A DNA stretch of 64,000 nucleotides from Lachnospiraceae bacterium (GTDB taxonomy: Bacteria > Bacillota_A > Clostridia > Lachnospirales > Lachnospiraceae). Shown one piece after another: positions 27,701-34,784 of the stretch. The DNA is taken from positions 1 to 64,000 of the forward strand of contig JAFUOI010000007.1 of the NCBI GenBank assembly GCA_017482005.1, written 5' to 3'. A program made the translations under genes and the position numbers. A model generated the notes under the pieces. It was not told the origin of the DNA. It did no database searches and saw only the letters and a list, made by a program, of their open reading frames with translations. Numbering within the stretch: the stretch's first letter is position 1; every line of letters begins with the position of its first letter.

Positions 27701-27808
27701 GTTAAGAAAAATGCAGTTGTGAAAGTTCCGAAGAAGAAGTATTCGTTGTATAAAAAGGTTCTAAAAAAACGCGGCATAAGTAAAGTGGCAAAATTTAAGA
27801 AGACGTGA
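24710..27808 (+). CDS. Large secreted BspA/LRR surface protein with InlB-type and Ig-like repeats
   Basis: A 1032-residue secreted protein. A signal peptide (residues 1-27, ending DAYA-AG) is followed by InlB B-repeat/Flg_new units (YNGYVFDGWYTAKTGG, KKGNRFVCWSTTQDGTGTKYA) at about 130-275, BspA-type leucine-rich repeats at about 290-560 (TTISTGAFWACRGLESVNIP, TYIGQNAFYNCNSLSSVTL), Ig-like domains at about 690-830 (Big_2-like ASVSQDGVISGLKVGSAVI), and a further LRR block at the C-terminus (KKIGAYAFYKCKKLKTITI). There is no LPxTG anchor or membrane tail. It probably contacts host or other cells; the role is inferred from family features. The mixed repeats argue for recombination-prone evolution. 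Confidence 0.9.
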   Translation: MKKGLFSFFFVCCVCLFLFVTGDDAYAAGQTTMYVGDTETFNANINTYKTIKSYSWTISGSGATILNKSAHSCQVAATSSGKSTLNYSVTSTYTYYIYTDVQRTKKKYITNTQVNRASWVITAGTPVTVTFDACGGSVDTNSKTVACGGEAVYGELPAASYNGYVFDGWYTAKTGGTLVTSATKVSKNTPHTLYAHWIENFSYTIHFDGNGSTGGTMQDMTCQYGEAYYLTNNAFIKKGNRFVCWSTTQDGTGTKYANKKLIKNMRKTAGTVTLYAVWSDENIASGTHGDNLTWIIDAEGTLIISGSGAMSAVTPSWHSYIEKINKVVIEEGITTISEKAFSINNNTIKAVVIPNTVTTISTGAFWACRGLESVNIPDSVTYIGQNAFYNCNSLSSVTLGNGVKTIGENAFGECNFKKIHIPASVTYIGGAALSLYSLKEITVAEGNAYFCSDDGILFDKSKTTLVAFPFGYGKSTYMIPDGVTTIGDGAFQKTGGTKTIIFPESVSVIGLDCFCDNTFIRHLYFRGGAPSLKKESLIDGAPASSAAFNNVTATIYYPSAKSSSWVSVKGEYNSACLFDSPTLTWTPYTLNTSMQNCTVQRVDDEIYSYDGNEKQPAVIVYDQGMLLCEGKDYEISYSNNVNAGENTAKIIVSGLNNYADTTNELAFSIEKAQQMPTFAIESETVKSGNSICVEHASGYGEITYLSKNPTIASVSQDGVISGLKVGSAVIEITAAGDSNHESGTEQLKIQVIHNDDLVPDSISAEKKELQSCVGKKIDLSDLVVKATYSDGYTGEVSGYTTNAEAITVSIIGKKTLNITYKENGKTVETSLTIEIIKHKEAAPIVENQVAATTKKAGSYDKVVYCTKCKKELSRKQVIIPRLLAKGEKVTDKKSGGVYVVTKASAKSGTVEYKKPRKKTTKSIRIPDTITVNGVSYKVTSIAKNAFKNNKYVTKVTIGKNVKKIGAYAFYKCKKLKTITIYSTKLNMNSVGKNAFKGVKKNAVVKVPKKKYSLYKKVLKKRGISKVAKFKKT

Positions 27809-27871
27809 TAAGATAAAGTTAATCCGGTCGTAAGACCTGATGTATTAAAATTTTATTTATAAGGAGAGTGC

Positions 27872-27964
27872 TTGTTTGAAGAAGTACAACAAAAAGGAGA
27901 CGGTAGCATAACCGGGAGGTTTGCTAACGTAACAAACCTCCCGCGGGAAGCAGTTGAAAGATAA
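27872..27964 (+). CDS. Possible 30-residue leader ORF upstream of the acetyltransferase gene
   Basis: AAGGAG (27861-27866) precedes a TTG at 27872, giving a 30-codon frame whose inner part reads SITGRFANVTNLPREAV before a TAA. A second TTG (27876, another frame) gives an 11-codon frame. A perfect 11-bp hairpin (27913-27943) lies inside. The frame may be a real leader peptide or merely a translation of the palindrome, which would give the same peptide wherever such an element is inserted. Evidence is limited to the ribosome binding site and the position 23 bases before the acetyltransferase start. Confidence 0.3.
   Translation: MFEEVQQKGDGSITGRFANVTNLPREAVER
27913..27943. repeat. Perfect 11-bp palindrome (hairpin) before the acetyltransferase gene
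   Basis: CGGGAGGTTTG (27913-27923), loop of 9 bases, CAAACCTCCCG (27933-27943). There is no T-run after it, so it is not a standard intrinsic terminator. It could be an attenuator, an RNA-stability element or an extragenic palindrome. Confidence 0.8.
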
Positions 27965-27987
27965 CAACATTCAGGAGGAAAAAAATA

Positions 27988-28635
27988 ATGAATAAAAACT
28001 ATATTATACGTCAGGAAACAGAAAAAGATTACAGCGTAGTAGAAAATTTAACAAGAGAAGCGTTTTGGAACGTGTACAAAGAAGGATGCGATGAGCATTA
28101 TATGGTACATGTGATGCGCGGACATGAGGATTTTATCCCGGAACTGGCACTTGTGCTTGAAGTGGACGGCGAGATTATCGGAAATGTCATGTACACGAAA
28201 GCGATGTTGAAGGATAAGGACGGAAATGAGAAACCTATCGCAAGCTTTGGACCGGTCTGTATACATCCCAATTTTCAGCGCATGGGTTACGGTCGTATTT
28301 TGTTGGAACATTCCTTTGAGATTGCAGAAAAACTCGGGTACGATGTGATTGTGATTTTCGGTGATCCGGCAAATTACGTGGCACGTGGTTTCCGCAGTAG
28401 TCACAGATATCATGTCTGTATGGAAGGTGACGTATATCCGGCGGCTTTGCTCGTCAAACAATTGAAAGAGAATGCACTGGATGGGAGAACTTGGTATTAT
28501 CATGAAAGTCCGGCTTTTGAAGCTATGACAGAAGAAGGACTTGCACAGTTTGAATCTCAGTTCCCGCCGAAAGAGAAGGCTTGGAGACCGAGTCAGGAAA
28601 TCTTTTATATTCAGAGTCATTCGACCGTAAGGTAA
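27988..28635 (+). CDS. GNAT N-acetyltransferase (YhbS-like)
   Basis: A 215-residue GNAT protein: ELALVLEVDGEIIGNVMYTKA, FGPVCIHPNFQRMGYGRILLEHSFEIAE (acetyl-CoA motif A, Q-R-M-G-Y-G) and VIFGDPANYVARGFR. This matches the YhbS-type family, whose substrate is not known here. CAGGAGG lies 9 bases before the ATG. Monocistronic; a terminator follows. Confidence 0.88.
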   Translation: MNKNYIIRQETEKDYSVVENLTREAFWNVYKEGCDEHYMVHVMRGHEDFIPELALVLEVDGEIIGNVMYTKAMLKDKDGNEKPIASFGPVCIHPNFQRMGYGRILLEHSFEIAEKLGYDVIVIFGDPANYVARGFRSSHRYHVCMEGDVYPAALLVKQLKENALDGRTWYYHESPAFEAMTEEGLAQFESQFPPKEKAWRPSQEIFYIQSHSTVR

Positions 28636-28650
28636 TTATGTGAAAAAGGG

Positions 28651-28690
28651 CTGTTGCTCCGCATTGCGGGGCGACGGTTTTTTTTCTTGT
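28651..28690 (+). terminator. Terminator after the acetyltransferase gene
   Basis: CTGTTGCTCCGC (28651-28662) pairs with GCGGGGCGACGG (28666-28677) with three G-T wobbles, then T8. Confidence 0.85.
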
Positions 28691-28710
28691 TTGTGCGTTG
28701 GGAGCATGAC

Positions 28711-28791
28711 GGCGCCGCCTGTGTTGAGGTTTTGTGCTTGAGGCGCCGCCTGTGAGGAGGTTTTGTGCTTGAGGCGCCGCCTGTGTTGAGG
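28711..28791. repeat. Tandem repeat, 31-bp period, three copies
   Basis: Copies start at 28711, 28742 and 28773. Each begins GGCGCCGCCTGTG and continues GAGG; the first two run on identically through TTTTGTGCTTGA. Each contains an AGGCG-C-CGCCT palindrome (first copy with C in place of A). A hairpin GCGGTA/TACCGC (28791-28812) follows at once. The GC-rich repeat stands out from the AT-rich surroundings. Confidence 0.9.
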
Positions 28792-28837
28792 CGGTATAAT
28801 TGTTGGTACCGCTTGGGTGGAGGTTTTTGGGTTGGCG

Positions 28838-29104
28838 ACCGTAAAATATGAAGAGGCTTACGGTCGGATTATCGCCGCAGGCTGATTTGACCGTAGTATA
28901 AAGGAACAATTACGGTTGGCTTTGTTTTTTATACGTTTTAGACCGTAATTATAGTGAGTTGCTTACGGCTCAATACCTTTGTAACCTGAAATAAACCGTA
29001 AAGCATAAAAAATATTACGGTTTAAATTATGAAAAAAATAATTCAACCGTAAAGCCGCAAAATTCTTACGGGTGGAACGATTAAAATTTGTGCATTAACC
29101 GTAA
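28838..29104. repeat. Inverted-word array C (ACCGTAA/TTACGGT, 52-bp period, 11 words)
   Basis: Forward words ACCGTAA (one ACCGTAG) start at 28838, 28890, 28942, 28995, 29046 and 29098; reverse words TTACGGT (variants TTACGGC, TTACGGG) start at 28858, 28910, 28963, 29015 and 29066. They alternate strictly. ACC words recur every 51-53 bp; 13 or 14 bases lie between a forward and the next reverse word, and 25 (once 24) between a reverse and the next forward word. The interiors are unrelated. A degenerate sixth reverse word (TTAC-AT-GGT) follows at 29117. It fills the gap upstream of the carbamoyltransferase gene. Confidence 0.92.
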
Positions 29105-29121
29105 ACAGGTTGGTTTTTACA

Positions 29122-29150
29122 TGGTATATAGAAGAAAGATGTTGTATAAT
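29122..29150 (+). promoter_or_regulatory. Putative promoter of the carbamoyltransferase gene
   Basis: TATAAT at 29145-29150 is a perfect -10; the -35 17 bases upstream (TGGTAT) is weak and overlaps the decayed last word of array C. Confidence 0.45.
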
Positions 29151-29188
29151 AGAGATGAATTTGTGTTATTGCATTTGAGGGAAAAGAA

Positions 29189-30022
29189 ATGAAGCATTTT
29201 ATTAAGTTGATGGATTATACAGCAGAAGACATTTATGATTTTTTTAAACGAACGGACGAAGTTTGCCAAGGAAAACATGCAAATGCTTTAAAAGGGAAAA
29301 GTGTGGTTTTGTTTTTCCCTTCGTCAAGTATCCGGACGAGAGTGACTTTTGAAAAAGGAATCTGTCTTCTTGGCGGTCAGCCGATTTTGTTTCCGACAGA
29401 AACATTGGATAAGAAAGAAGACTTGAAAGACGTTTGCGGGTATTTAAACAACTGGGCAGATATGGTAATTGTGAGACATAAAGATATTGAGGTAGTAGAG
29501 CAGCTTGCCATGTATTCGAAGATTCCGGTAATTAATGCGATGACGGACAGCAACCATCCATGTGAGATACTATCGGATATGTATGCGCTCTCGAAGATAC
29601 GGGAAGATTTTACAAAAGATCATTATCTGTATGTCGGAAAGAACGGAAATATCGGTTTGTCGTGGAAAGCGGCTGCGAAAATCATGGGATTTTCTTTGGA
29701 GCAGTGTTGCGGAAACGGGTACGAGATAGAAGGTATAAAAACATATGACAATATCAATGATGCAATTGTCGGAAAAGACATTGTCTGTACGGATTCATTA
29801 CCCGGAAATGTACTTCCAGAGTTTAAAAATTGTCAGGTGACAAAAGAAATCATGGATTTGGCCAATGACGGCGCAATCCTAAATCCTTGTCCGCCGTTTT
29901 ATCGGGGCGAGGAAGTGTCGGAAGATGTGATAGACTCAGAGTATTTTGTAGGATATGAGTTTAAAAGGCATTTGCTTGAGGTTCAACAGGCGATAATGGT
30001 CACATGTTTTAAAGAATCATGA
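29189..30022 (+). CDS. Atypical ornithine/aspartate carbamoyltransferase-family protein
   Basis: A 277-residue member of the carbamoyltransferase fold, shorter than standard OTCase (about 310). The carbamoyl-phosphate loop is SSIRTR (residues 46-51, usually STRTR), and HPCE replaces HPCQ. The usual HCLP site reads NPCPPFYRGEEVSED, keeping the Cys. The C-terminus ends in the usual QQAIMV helix. It stands alone, with no arginine or pyrimidine genes nearby. The true acceptor could be ornithine, but an altered acceptor specificity is likely. AGGGAAAAG precedes the ATG. Confidence 0.75.
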   Translation: MKHFIKLMDYTAEDIYDFFKRTDEVCQGKHANALKGKSVVLFFPSSSIRTRVTFEKGICLLGGQPILFPTETLDKKEDLKDVCGYLNNWADMVIVRHKDIEVVEQLAMYSKIPVINAMTDSNHPCEILSDMYALSKIREDFTKDHYLYVGKNGNIGLSWKAAAKIMGFSLEQCCGNGYEIEGIKTYDNINDAIVGKDIVCTDSLPGNVLPEFKNCQVTKEIMDLANDGAILNPCPPFYRGEEVSEDVIDSEYFVGYEFKRHLLEVQQAIMVTCFKES

Positions 30023-30127
30023 GGAGCATTTCCGTAAACCTTTGGAATATGCTTTGGATGTGATTGTATTTAAGTATATTTATGATTTGTCAGAAGTAGA
30101 GTCTTAGCAGCAAATAAAAGGGGAAAA

Positions 30128-30634
30128 ATGAAGAGATTGAAAAGAAAACAAAAAGCCAGAGTAATAACACTGGCAGTTATCGTATTATATCTGTTATACG
30201 GAACGTTGGCGTATGCATGGGAAGTGCGTATGCAGACACCGCAGATTGATTATGTGGACAGTATGCAGGTGGATGGATCGGATTTTTCCGGTATTGCAAA
30301 TTTATTTGTGGCAGGAACGAATGGATTTGTTGTTTTTTTAACTATGATGTTTTCTGTTGTGGCAATGCTGGTGATTGCATTGATTCTTCTTGTGCCGTGG
30401 CGATGTATTGCTATACGAAAAACTTCTGTCATAGCGCAGGAAGAACATAAGAGGGCGAAATGTTTATGGATCGGGTATTGTATATGCTCTCTGATTGGCG
30501 GACTGATTATATTGCGGTTTACAAACCTACTATATATTTTGATAATGACAGGAGTATTGGCGTTTTTAATATGGATATTTGCGGTTTGGCCGCTGGGGAG
30601 GAGAACGGATGAAGAAGAAAAGAGAGAGCATTAA
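30128..30634 (+). CDS. Small membrane protein, unknown family
   Basis: A 168-residue protein with hydrophobic helices at about 14-30, 57-88, 112-130 and 132-152, a basic N-terminus and a charged tail (RRTDEEEKREH). No family is recognised. It is the first gene of a five-gene same-strand run (30128-34223) with gaps of 22 and 23 bases and then two ATGA-type overlaps, ending in a membrane S41 peptidase. AAAGGGGAAAA precedes the ATG. Confidence 0.75.
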   Translation: MKRLKRKQKARVITLAVIVLYLLYGTLAYAWEVRMQTPQIDYVDSMQVDGSDFSGIANLFVAGTNGFVVFLTMMFSVVAMLVIALILLVPWRCIAIRKTSVIAQEEHKRAKCLWIGYCICSLIGGLIILRFTNLLYILIMTGVLAFLIWIFAVWPLGRRTDEEEKREH

Positions 30635-30656
30635 GAAGTATTATGGGGGGAAATAA

Positions 30657-31340
30657 ATGGCAGTAGTTTTACCGATGGTATATATTATGATTTTTGTGTG
30701 TCAGATTGTTTTTTTAGTAAAAGCAATCAAGAAAAAGAACTGGAAAACGTGGACGATTTTGTTTGTTTTGGAAATCGCTTCGCTTATTATAGCTCTTAGC
30801 CTGATGGTTTATTATGAAAATCTTCCCGGCTACGGTTTTATGCCGGGACTTTCCTACTTGGGGGAAGTGTTAGCGAGTTTTGCGGCTGCGCTTCTGTTTT
30901 TTGTGATTTTCCTTATCTCTGCGATTATTTGTATTGTGATTTCGGAAAAGAAGAGAAGTGTATCCCCGTTTTTGACAATTGTGGTGTTTGTATTATTTGT
31001 GGTCGGAATTGGAGCTATGGGATATGAAATCTATTCCAACGGAGATAAAGTGAAAACAACAGCAACTGTTGTAGATTTTCGTGAGACAAGAACCGGAGTC
31101 GGAATTGAATATTGGCCGATTTATGAATTTGAGGTTGATGGACAGGTCTATGAGGCTGATTACCCACCGGTGGAAGAACTCAGAATAGGCGATAAAGCAG
31201 AGGTTTATTGTTTTTTGCAAGGTGATACCTATGAGGTTACAAGGTATTTGGTCAATACGAAATGGATTTATATTCCGGCCTTTTGTGTTGGAATCTTTGT
31301 CCTTATTTTACGCAGGAGACGTATGGTTAGAGGGGAGTAA
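30657..31340 (+). CDS. DUF3592 membrane protein
   Basis: A 227-residue protein: helices at about 5-20, 30-48, 62-90 and 97-117, an extracytoplasmic beta-rich part (TTATVVDFRETRTG, YEFEVDGQVYEADYP, IGDKAEVYC) typical of DUF3592, and a final helix at about 200-218. DUF3592 proteins are common and of unknown function. It sits 22 bases after the first gene and 23 before the lipoprotein gene, with GGGGGG before the ATG. Confidence 0.75.
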   Translation: MAVVLPMVYIMIFVCQIVFLVKAIKKKNWKTWTILFVLEIASLIIALSLMVYYENLPGYGFMPGLSYLGEVLASFAAALLFFVIFLISAIICIVISEKKRSVSPFLTIVVFVLFVVGIGAMGYEIYSNGDKVKTTATVVDFRETRTGVGIEYWPIYEFEVDGQVYEADYPPVEELRIGDKAEVYCFLQGDTYEVTRYLVNTKWIYIPAFCVGIFVLILRRRRMVRGE

Positions 31341-31363
31341 AAATAAGGAGATGTAGGCTTAAC

Positions 31364-32161
31364 ATGAAAAAAATAGCAAGTTTTTTATTTATATTATTTA
31401 TGGGCATTCTTACCGGTTGCAGCAGTTTGCCGAAGGAAACTTTTACATATAAAACAGAGGATGACCTTTCAGTGTCTATCCTCAAAACAAAAGTATATGA
31501 AGACAAACTTGTGGTAAAGTTTTCTCAGGATGCGTTTTCAAGTGTAGAATCGATTCGTTGTTATGATGAGAATTTTGAAGAAATTCTTAAAGAGGTTACG
31601 TTTAAAGGAGAAGACAATGTGATAACGATTTACACAGAAGAGGCGGATCAAATCAGTGGTTTGAAAGTGACTGTGAATGACATGTTGTATTATCAGATCC
31701 GCTATCTGGATTCGGATTCGTATGCGATGCTTCAGGGAGACTGGGCGTATGATTACGGTTATTTTGTGTCCGGAGATGAGGATGCATTTTATACCGAGGC
31801 AGAAAAAGAGAAACAAAAACGGTTGCAGGAAGAACGCCTTGCAGAGCAGGCGAGGGCTTATGCGATGCTGGAAGGTCAGTGGGATAGTGAGGACGGCCTG
31901 ACCCGAATTGTTTTTGCTGACAGTGATGAGCTTTCGATGGAGATATATAAATACAGCGAAGGGAACTGGGAGTTGTCTCAATCTATCAATTGCTATTCAA
32001 TAAGTTTAGACGAAGAGGCGGAACCGGTTTGTATATCGATGGAAGAAGCGCGAGGCTATAGTATGTTGTATTCTTTTTGGTTTAATGAGGATAAGACAGA
32101 GTTTACATGCAGTTGCGCAGAGGGGAATTTTTGTAAAGTAAGCAGTGAGGAAGCGGAATGA
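31364..32161 (+). CDS. Putative lipoprotein
   Basis: A 265-residue exported protein with a lipobox (GILTGC, Cys at residue 19) after a short basic/hydrophobic signal. The rest is acidic and beta-rich, with two similar AMLxGxW segments (AMLQGDWAYD and AMLEGQWDSE) joined by a Lys/Glu/Gln-rich helix, suggesting a duplicated domain. No family is recognised. GGAGATGTAGGCTTAAC precedes the ATG; its last four bases overlap the next gene (ATGA). Confidence 0.75.
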   Translation: MKKIASFLFILFMGILTGCSSLPKETFTYKTEDDLSVSILKTKVYEDKLVVKFSQDAFSSVESIRCYDENFEEILKEVTFKGEDNVITIYTEEADQISGLKVTVNDMLYYQIRYLDSDSYAMLQGDWAYDYGYFVSGDEDAFYTEAEKEKQKRLQEERLAEQARAYAMLEGQWDSEDGLTRIVFADSDELSMEIYKYSEGNWELSQSINCYSISLDEEAEPVCISMEEARGYSMLYSFWFNEDKTEFTCSCAEGNFCKVSSEEAE

Positions 32162-32769
32162 AATTTGATGTCAACGAATTAATATGGACAAGAGAACCGG
32201 AAGATTACAGTATTTCGGAGGAGAAAATAGAAATTATAACAAAGCCGTATACGGATTTGTGGCAAAGAACGTATTACCATTTTCGCAATGACAATGCACC
32301 GGTGCTGCAAATGGAGACGGAGGAAACTTATTTTTCGTTTGTTGTCAAAACAGAGTTTGAGAGCAAGCACCGTTTTGACCAGTGCGGCGTGGTTATGTAT
32401 TTGGACAGTGAAAACTGGTTAAAAGGGTCGATAGAATATGAAAACGATGAATTTCAGCATTTGGGCAGTGTTGTGACAAACAATGGGTATTCCGATTGGG
32501 CGACGACGGCTATCGATGCGTCTATAAAGTCCATGTGGTACCGTTTTAGCCGCAGGGAAGATGATTATTGTATAGAATGCTCAACAGACGGTACAAATTT
32601 CAGTCAGATGCGGATTTGTCATATGTGGAACGGGAAAGGAAACATCCGGTTCGGTATTTATGCATGCAGTCCGGAGGATTCCTCTTTTAAAGCCACGTTT
32701 TCAGAGTTTAAAATAACAGAGTGCATGTGGAAAGCACATGACGGACAAAAGGCGGATGAGGAAGAATGA
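32158..32769 (+). CDS. DUF1349 (concanavalin-like) domain protein
   Basis: A 203-residue soluble protein of the DUF1349 family: LIWTREPEDYSI, TEETYFSFVVKTEFESKHRFDQCGVVMY, ENWLKGSIEYENDE, and RFGIYACSP at the end. Members have a concanavalin/jelly-roll fold and are often called YesU-like or regulators of enolase-type proteins, without proven function. It overlaps the genes on both sides by four bases (ATGA), so it is translationally coupled to the envelope operon. Confidence 0.85.
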   Translation: MKFDVNELIWTREPEDYSISEEKIEIITKPYTDLWQRTYYHFRNDNAPVLQMETEETYFSFVVKTEFESKHRFDQCGVVMYLDSENWLKGSIEYENDEFQHLGSVVTNNGYSDWATTAIDASIKSMWYRFSRREDDYCIECSTDGTNFSQMRICHMWNGKGNIRFGIYACSPEDSSFKATFSEFKITECMWKAHDGQKADEEE

Positions 32770-34223
32770 AGATAGTTTTTATGAGTTTATGGATATTGTC
32801 TTTGGTAATTGCGCTCGGAAGTATTCCAGCAAGTATGTTATGGTTTGAAATCCCGGAATATTTCACAGTGATTTTTGCGGTTGTGATCGTAATTTTTGCA
32901 GCCGGTTGTATTCGGATTATTTCGAAAAGAAGAAAGCGAATTGCAGTGATTATCATCAGTGTAGTTGTTATTCTGATTTCGGCTTTTGGAAATTACTGTA
33001 ATCCATATTGGAACCAAAGTGTTACATATTCTGAGACAATGGATACGATTTTGACAAACAAGGAGACAATTGAAGATTTAGAATGTGTGATGAAGCATTT
33101 GAAAAAATGTCATCCTGCGTTTTATCAAGGAACTCCGGAAGAAGTTGAAGTAAGATATCAAGAGGTGTTGAAGCAGCTTGGCGAAACGGAAACGGTTACT
33201 GTGTGCCGGTTCAGCCAAAAAGCGGAGTATATTTGTTCTGTGCTGCGTGACGGTCATACCTATGTGAAAGAAAATCCGGAAGTTCGTCATTATATGAAGG
33301 ATATTTATAAGTTTAAGAAAAAAAATGCACAGTTAGTTGCAATTAACGGTTTGGACATGAAGAAGCTTTTGGAGCAGACGAAGGATCAATACAGTTATGA
33401 GGCAGAGAGCTGGCAACTGCATATGTTGAAAAACGATCTTTCGTCGTCAGAGGGCCTTATGTTCCTGGGAATAGATACTGACGCCGGCGTAGAATATACA
33501 TACGAACATGCGGATGGAACAAGAGAGAGCAATACTTACTATACTGCGGATTTTTTGACCTATGACGACTATGTGTCTTATAACAATATTGAGCAGGAAA
33601 CCGGTGAGGAAGAACCATTTGTATCGTTTGAAATTGATGAGGAAAAGAGCCTGGCAATATTGACATTGACTTCCTGTAATTATAATAAAGAGTACAAAGA
33701 TTGTCTTTCGCGTATGTTTCGGGAAATAAAAGAGAAGAACATTCAAAATGTGGCCGTGGATTTGCGGGATAACGGAGGCGGCAGTTCATTAGTCGTTAAT
33801 GAATTTATCCGATATTTGAATGTAGAAAGTTTTGAACAGGGAACCAATGATTGGAGATGGGGATGTTTTATGATACCGTTTCACCAATCTACTGTAAAAA
33901 ACAAGAAGTATGAGGAGCTACTATTTGAAGGAGAGGTATATGTTTTGACATCTTCGGCGTCATTTAGTTCGGCGATGTTGTTCGCGCAGTGGATAGTTGA
34001 TAACAATCTCGGTACTTTGATAGGGGAAGCCCCGGGAAATGATCCGAATGGTTACGGTGATGTGACAATGTTTACATTACCGAATTCTAAATTATTTTTG
34101 CAGACTTCAACGAAAGTATTTCGCCGTGCAGACAAAGATAATCCGGATGATTTGGTGGAGCCTGATATTTCATGTGATGCAAATGAGGCAATGGAAGTAT
34201 TATTTGAAGAAATAGGCAAGTAA
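32766..34223 (+). CDS. S41-family peptidase, membrane anchored
   Basis: A 485-residue protein with two or three N-terminal membrane helices (about 2-20, 28-48, 58-75) and a C-terminal S41/tail-specific protease domain (VAVDLRDNGGGSSLVVN, YVLTSSASFSSAMLFAQWIVDN with the likely catalytic Ser, LIGEAPGNDPNGYGD). There is no obvious PDZ domain, unlike the S41 gene at 22293. Last gene of the five-gene run; no other peptidase partner is seen. Confidence 0.85.
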   Translation: MKIVFMSLWILSLVIALGSIPASMLWFEIPEYFTVIFAVVIVIFAAGCIRIISKRRKRIAVIIISVVVILISAFGNYCNPYWNQSVTYSETMDTILTNKETIEDLECVMKHLKKCHPAFYQGTPEEVEVRYQEVLKQLGETETVTVCRFSQKAEYICSVLRDGHTYVKENPEVRHYMKDIYKFKKKNAQLVAINGLDMKKLLEQTKDQYSYEAESWQLHMLKNDLSSSEGLMFLGIDTDAGVEYTYEHADGTRESNTYYTADFLTYDDYVSYNNIEQETGEEEPFVSFEIDEEKSLAILTLTSCNYNKEYKDCLSRMFREIKEKNIQNVAVDLRDNGGGSSLVVNEFIRYLNVESFEQGTNDWRWGCFMIPFHQSTVKNKKYEELLFEGEVYVLTSSASFSSAMLFAQWIVDNNLGTLIGEAPGNDPNGYGDVTMFTLPNSKLFLQTSTKVFRRADKDNPDDLVEPDISCDANEAMEVLFEEIGK

Positions 34224-34235
34224 TGAGGAGTTTTT

Positions 34236-34748
34236 ATGATTAAATTAGTCAGACCGACATTAGAAATGAAAGAAGAAGCACTGGCTTACCGCCAGTCACA
34301 TTTTGACGCAGGTGAGCATGAAATCAGCGGAAGCGAACTTTTGGATCAGACGGAAGACTATGCACAGTGGGTGCAAAGTGTCGCGGCAAATACTTCGCCG
34401 GAAACCGTAAATCCTGCGTGGGTGGTGACGGATACGTTTTTTGCAGTAGATGAAAATAATAAGATTGTCGGTATCATTGATCTGCGTCACTCATTAAATG
34501 ACTTTTTACAGGATTTCGGTAATGTGGGATACAGTGTGAAGCCTTCGGAGCGAAGAAAAGGATATGCGACAGAGATGTTCCGTCAGGTAAGAGAAATCGC
34601 ACGATTGGCAGGAATGAAAGAACTTCATATGGCAGTGCATCGAGATAATGAGCCGTCTGTTAAGACAATTGTAAACGCAGGGGGCGTGGCTTACCGAAGT
34701 TTTATTGCGGAAGAAAAATGGGCGGATATGTATTTGGTGCGTTTGTAG
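34236..34748 (+). CDS. GNAT N-acetyltransferase
   Basis: A 170-residue GNAT protein with YSVKPSERRKGYATEMFRQ (acetyl-CoA loop R-R-K-G-Y-A), IVGIIDLRH and the C-terminal VNAGGVAYRSF. This is a common 'predicted acetyltransferase' type of unknown substrate. It is 12 bases after the S41 gene and starts a run of small metabolic genes. GAGGAG precedes the ATG. Confidence 0.88.
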   Translation: MIKLVRPTLEMKEEALAYRQSHFDAGEHEISGSELLDQTEDYAQWVQSVAANTSPETVNPAWVVTDTFFAVDENNKIVGIIDLRHSLNDFLQDFGNVGYSVKPSERRKGYATEMFRQVREIARLAGMKELHMAVHRDNEPSVKTIVNAGGVAYRSFIAEEKWADMYLVRL

Positions 34749-34784
34749 ACGAAAGTTACGAGATAGCGAAATGAGGTAAAGATT

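Noticed and set aside
28624..28630. An extra ACCGTAA word at the end of the acetyltransferase gene
   Set aside because: It has no partner word at the array spacing and lies in coding sequence; most likely chance.
28523..28909. Minus-strand open frame of 128 codons across the 31-bp repeats
   Set aside because: It covers the end of a real plus-strand gene, the terminator and the repeats, and has no plausible ribosome binding site or family; it arises from repeated GC-rich sequence.
28838..29104. CRISPR array
   Set aside because: Words are only 7 bp, alternate in orientation and vary slightly, and no cas genes are near. The period and variable interiors resemble a CRISPR only at first sight.
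30024..30107. Open frame after the carbamoyltransferase gene encoding EEHFRKPLEYALDVIVFKYI-like residues
   Set aside because: The stretch looks protein-like but has no start codon or ribosome binding site and only about 28 codons. It may be a gene remnant or chance; too little evidence to call a pseudogene.
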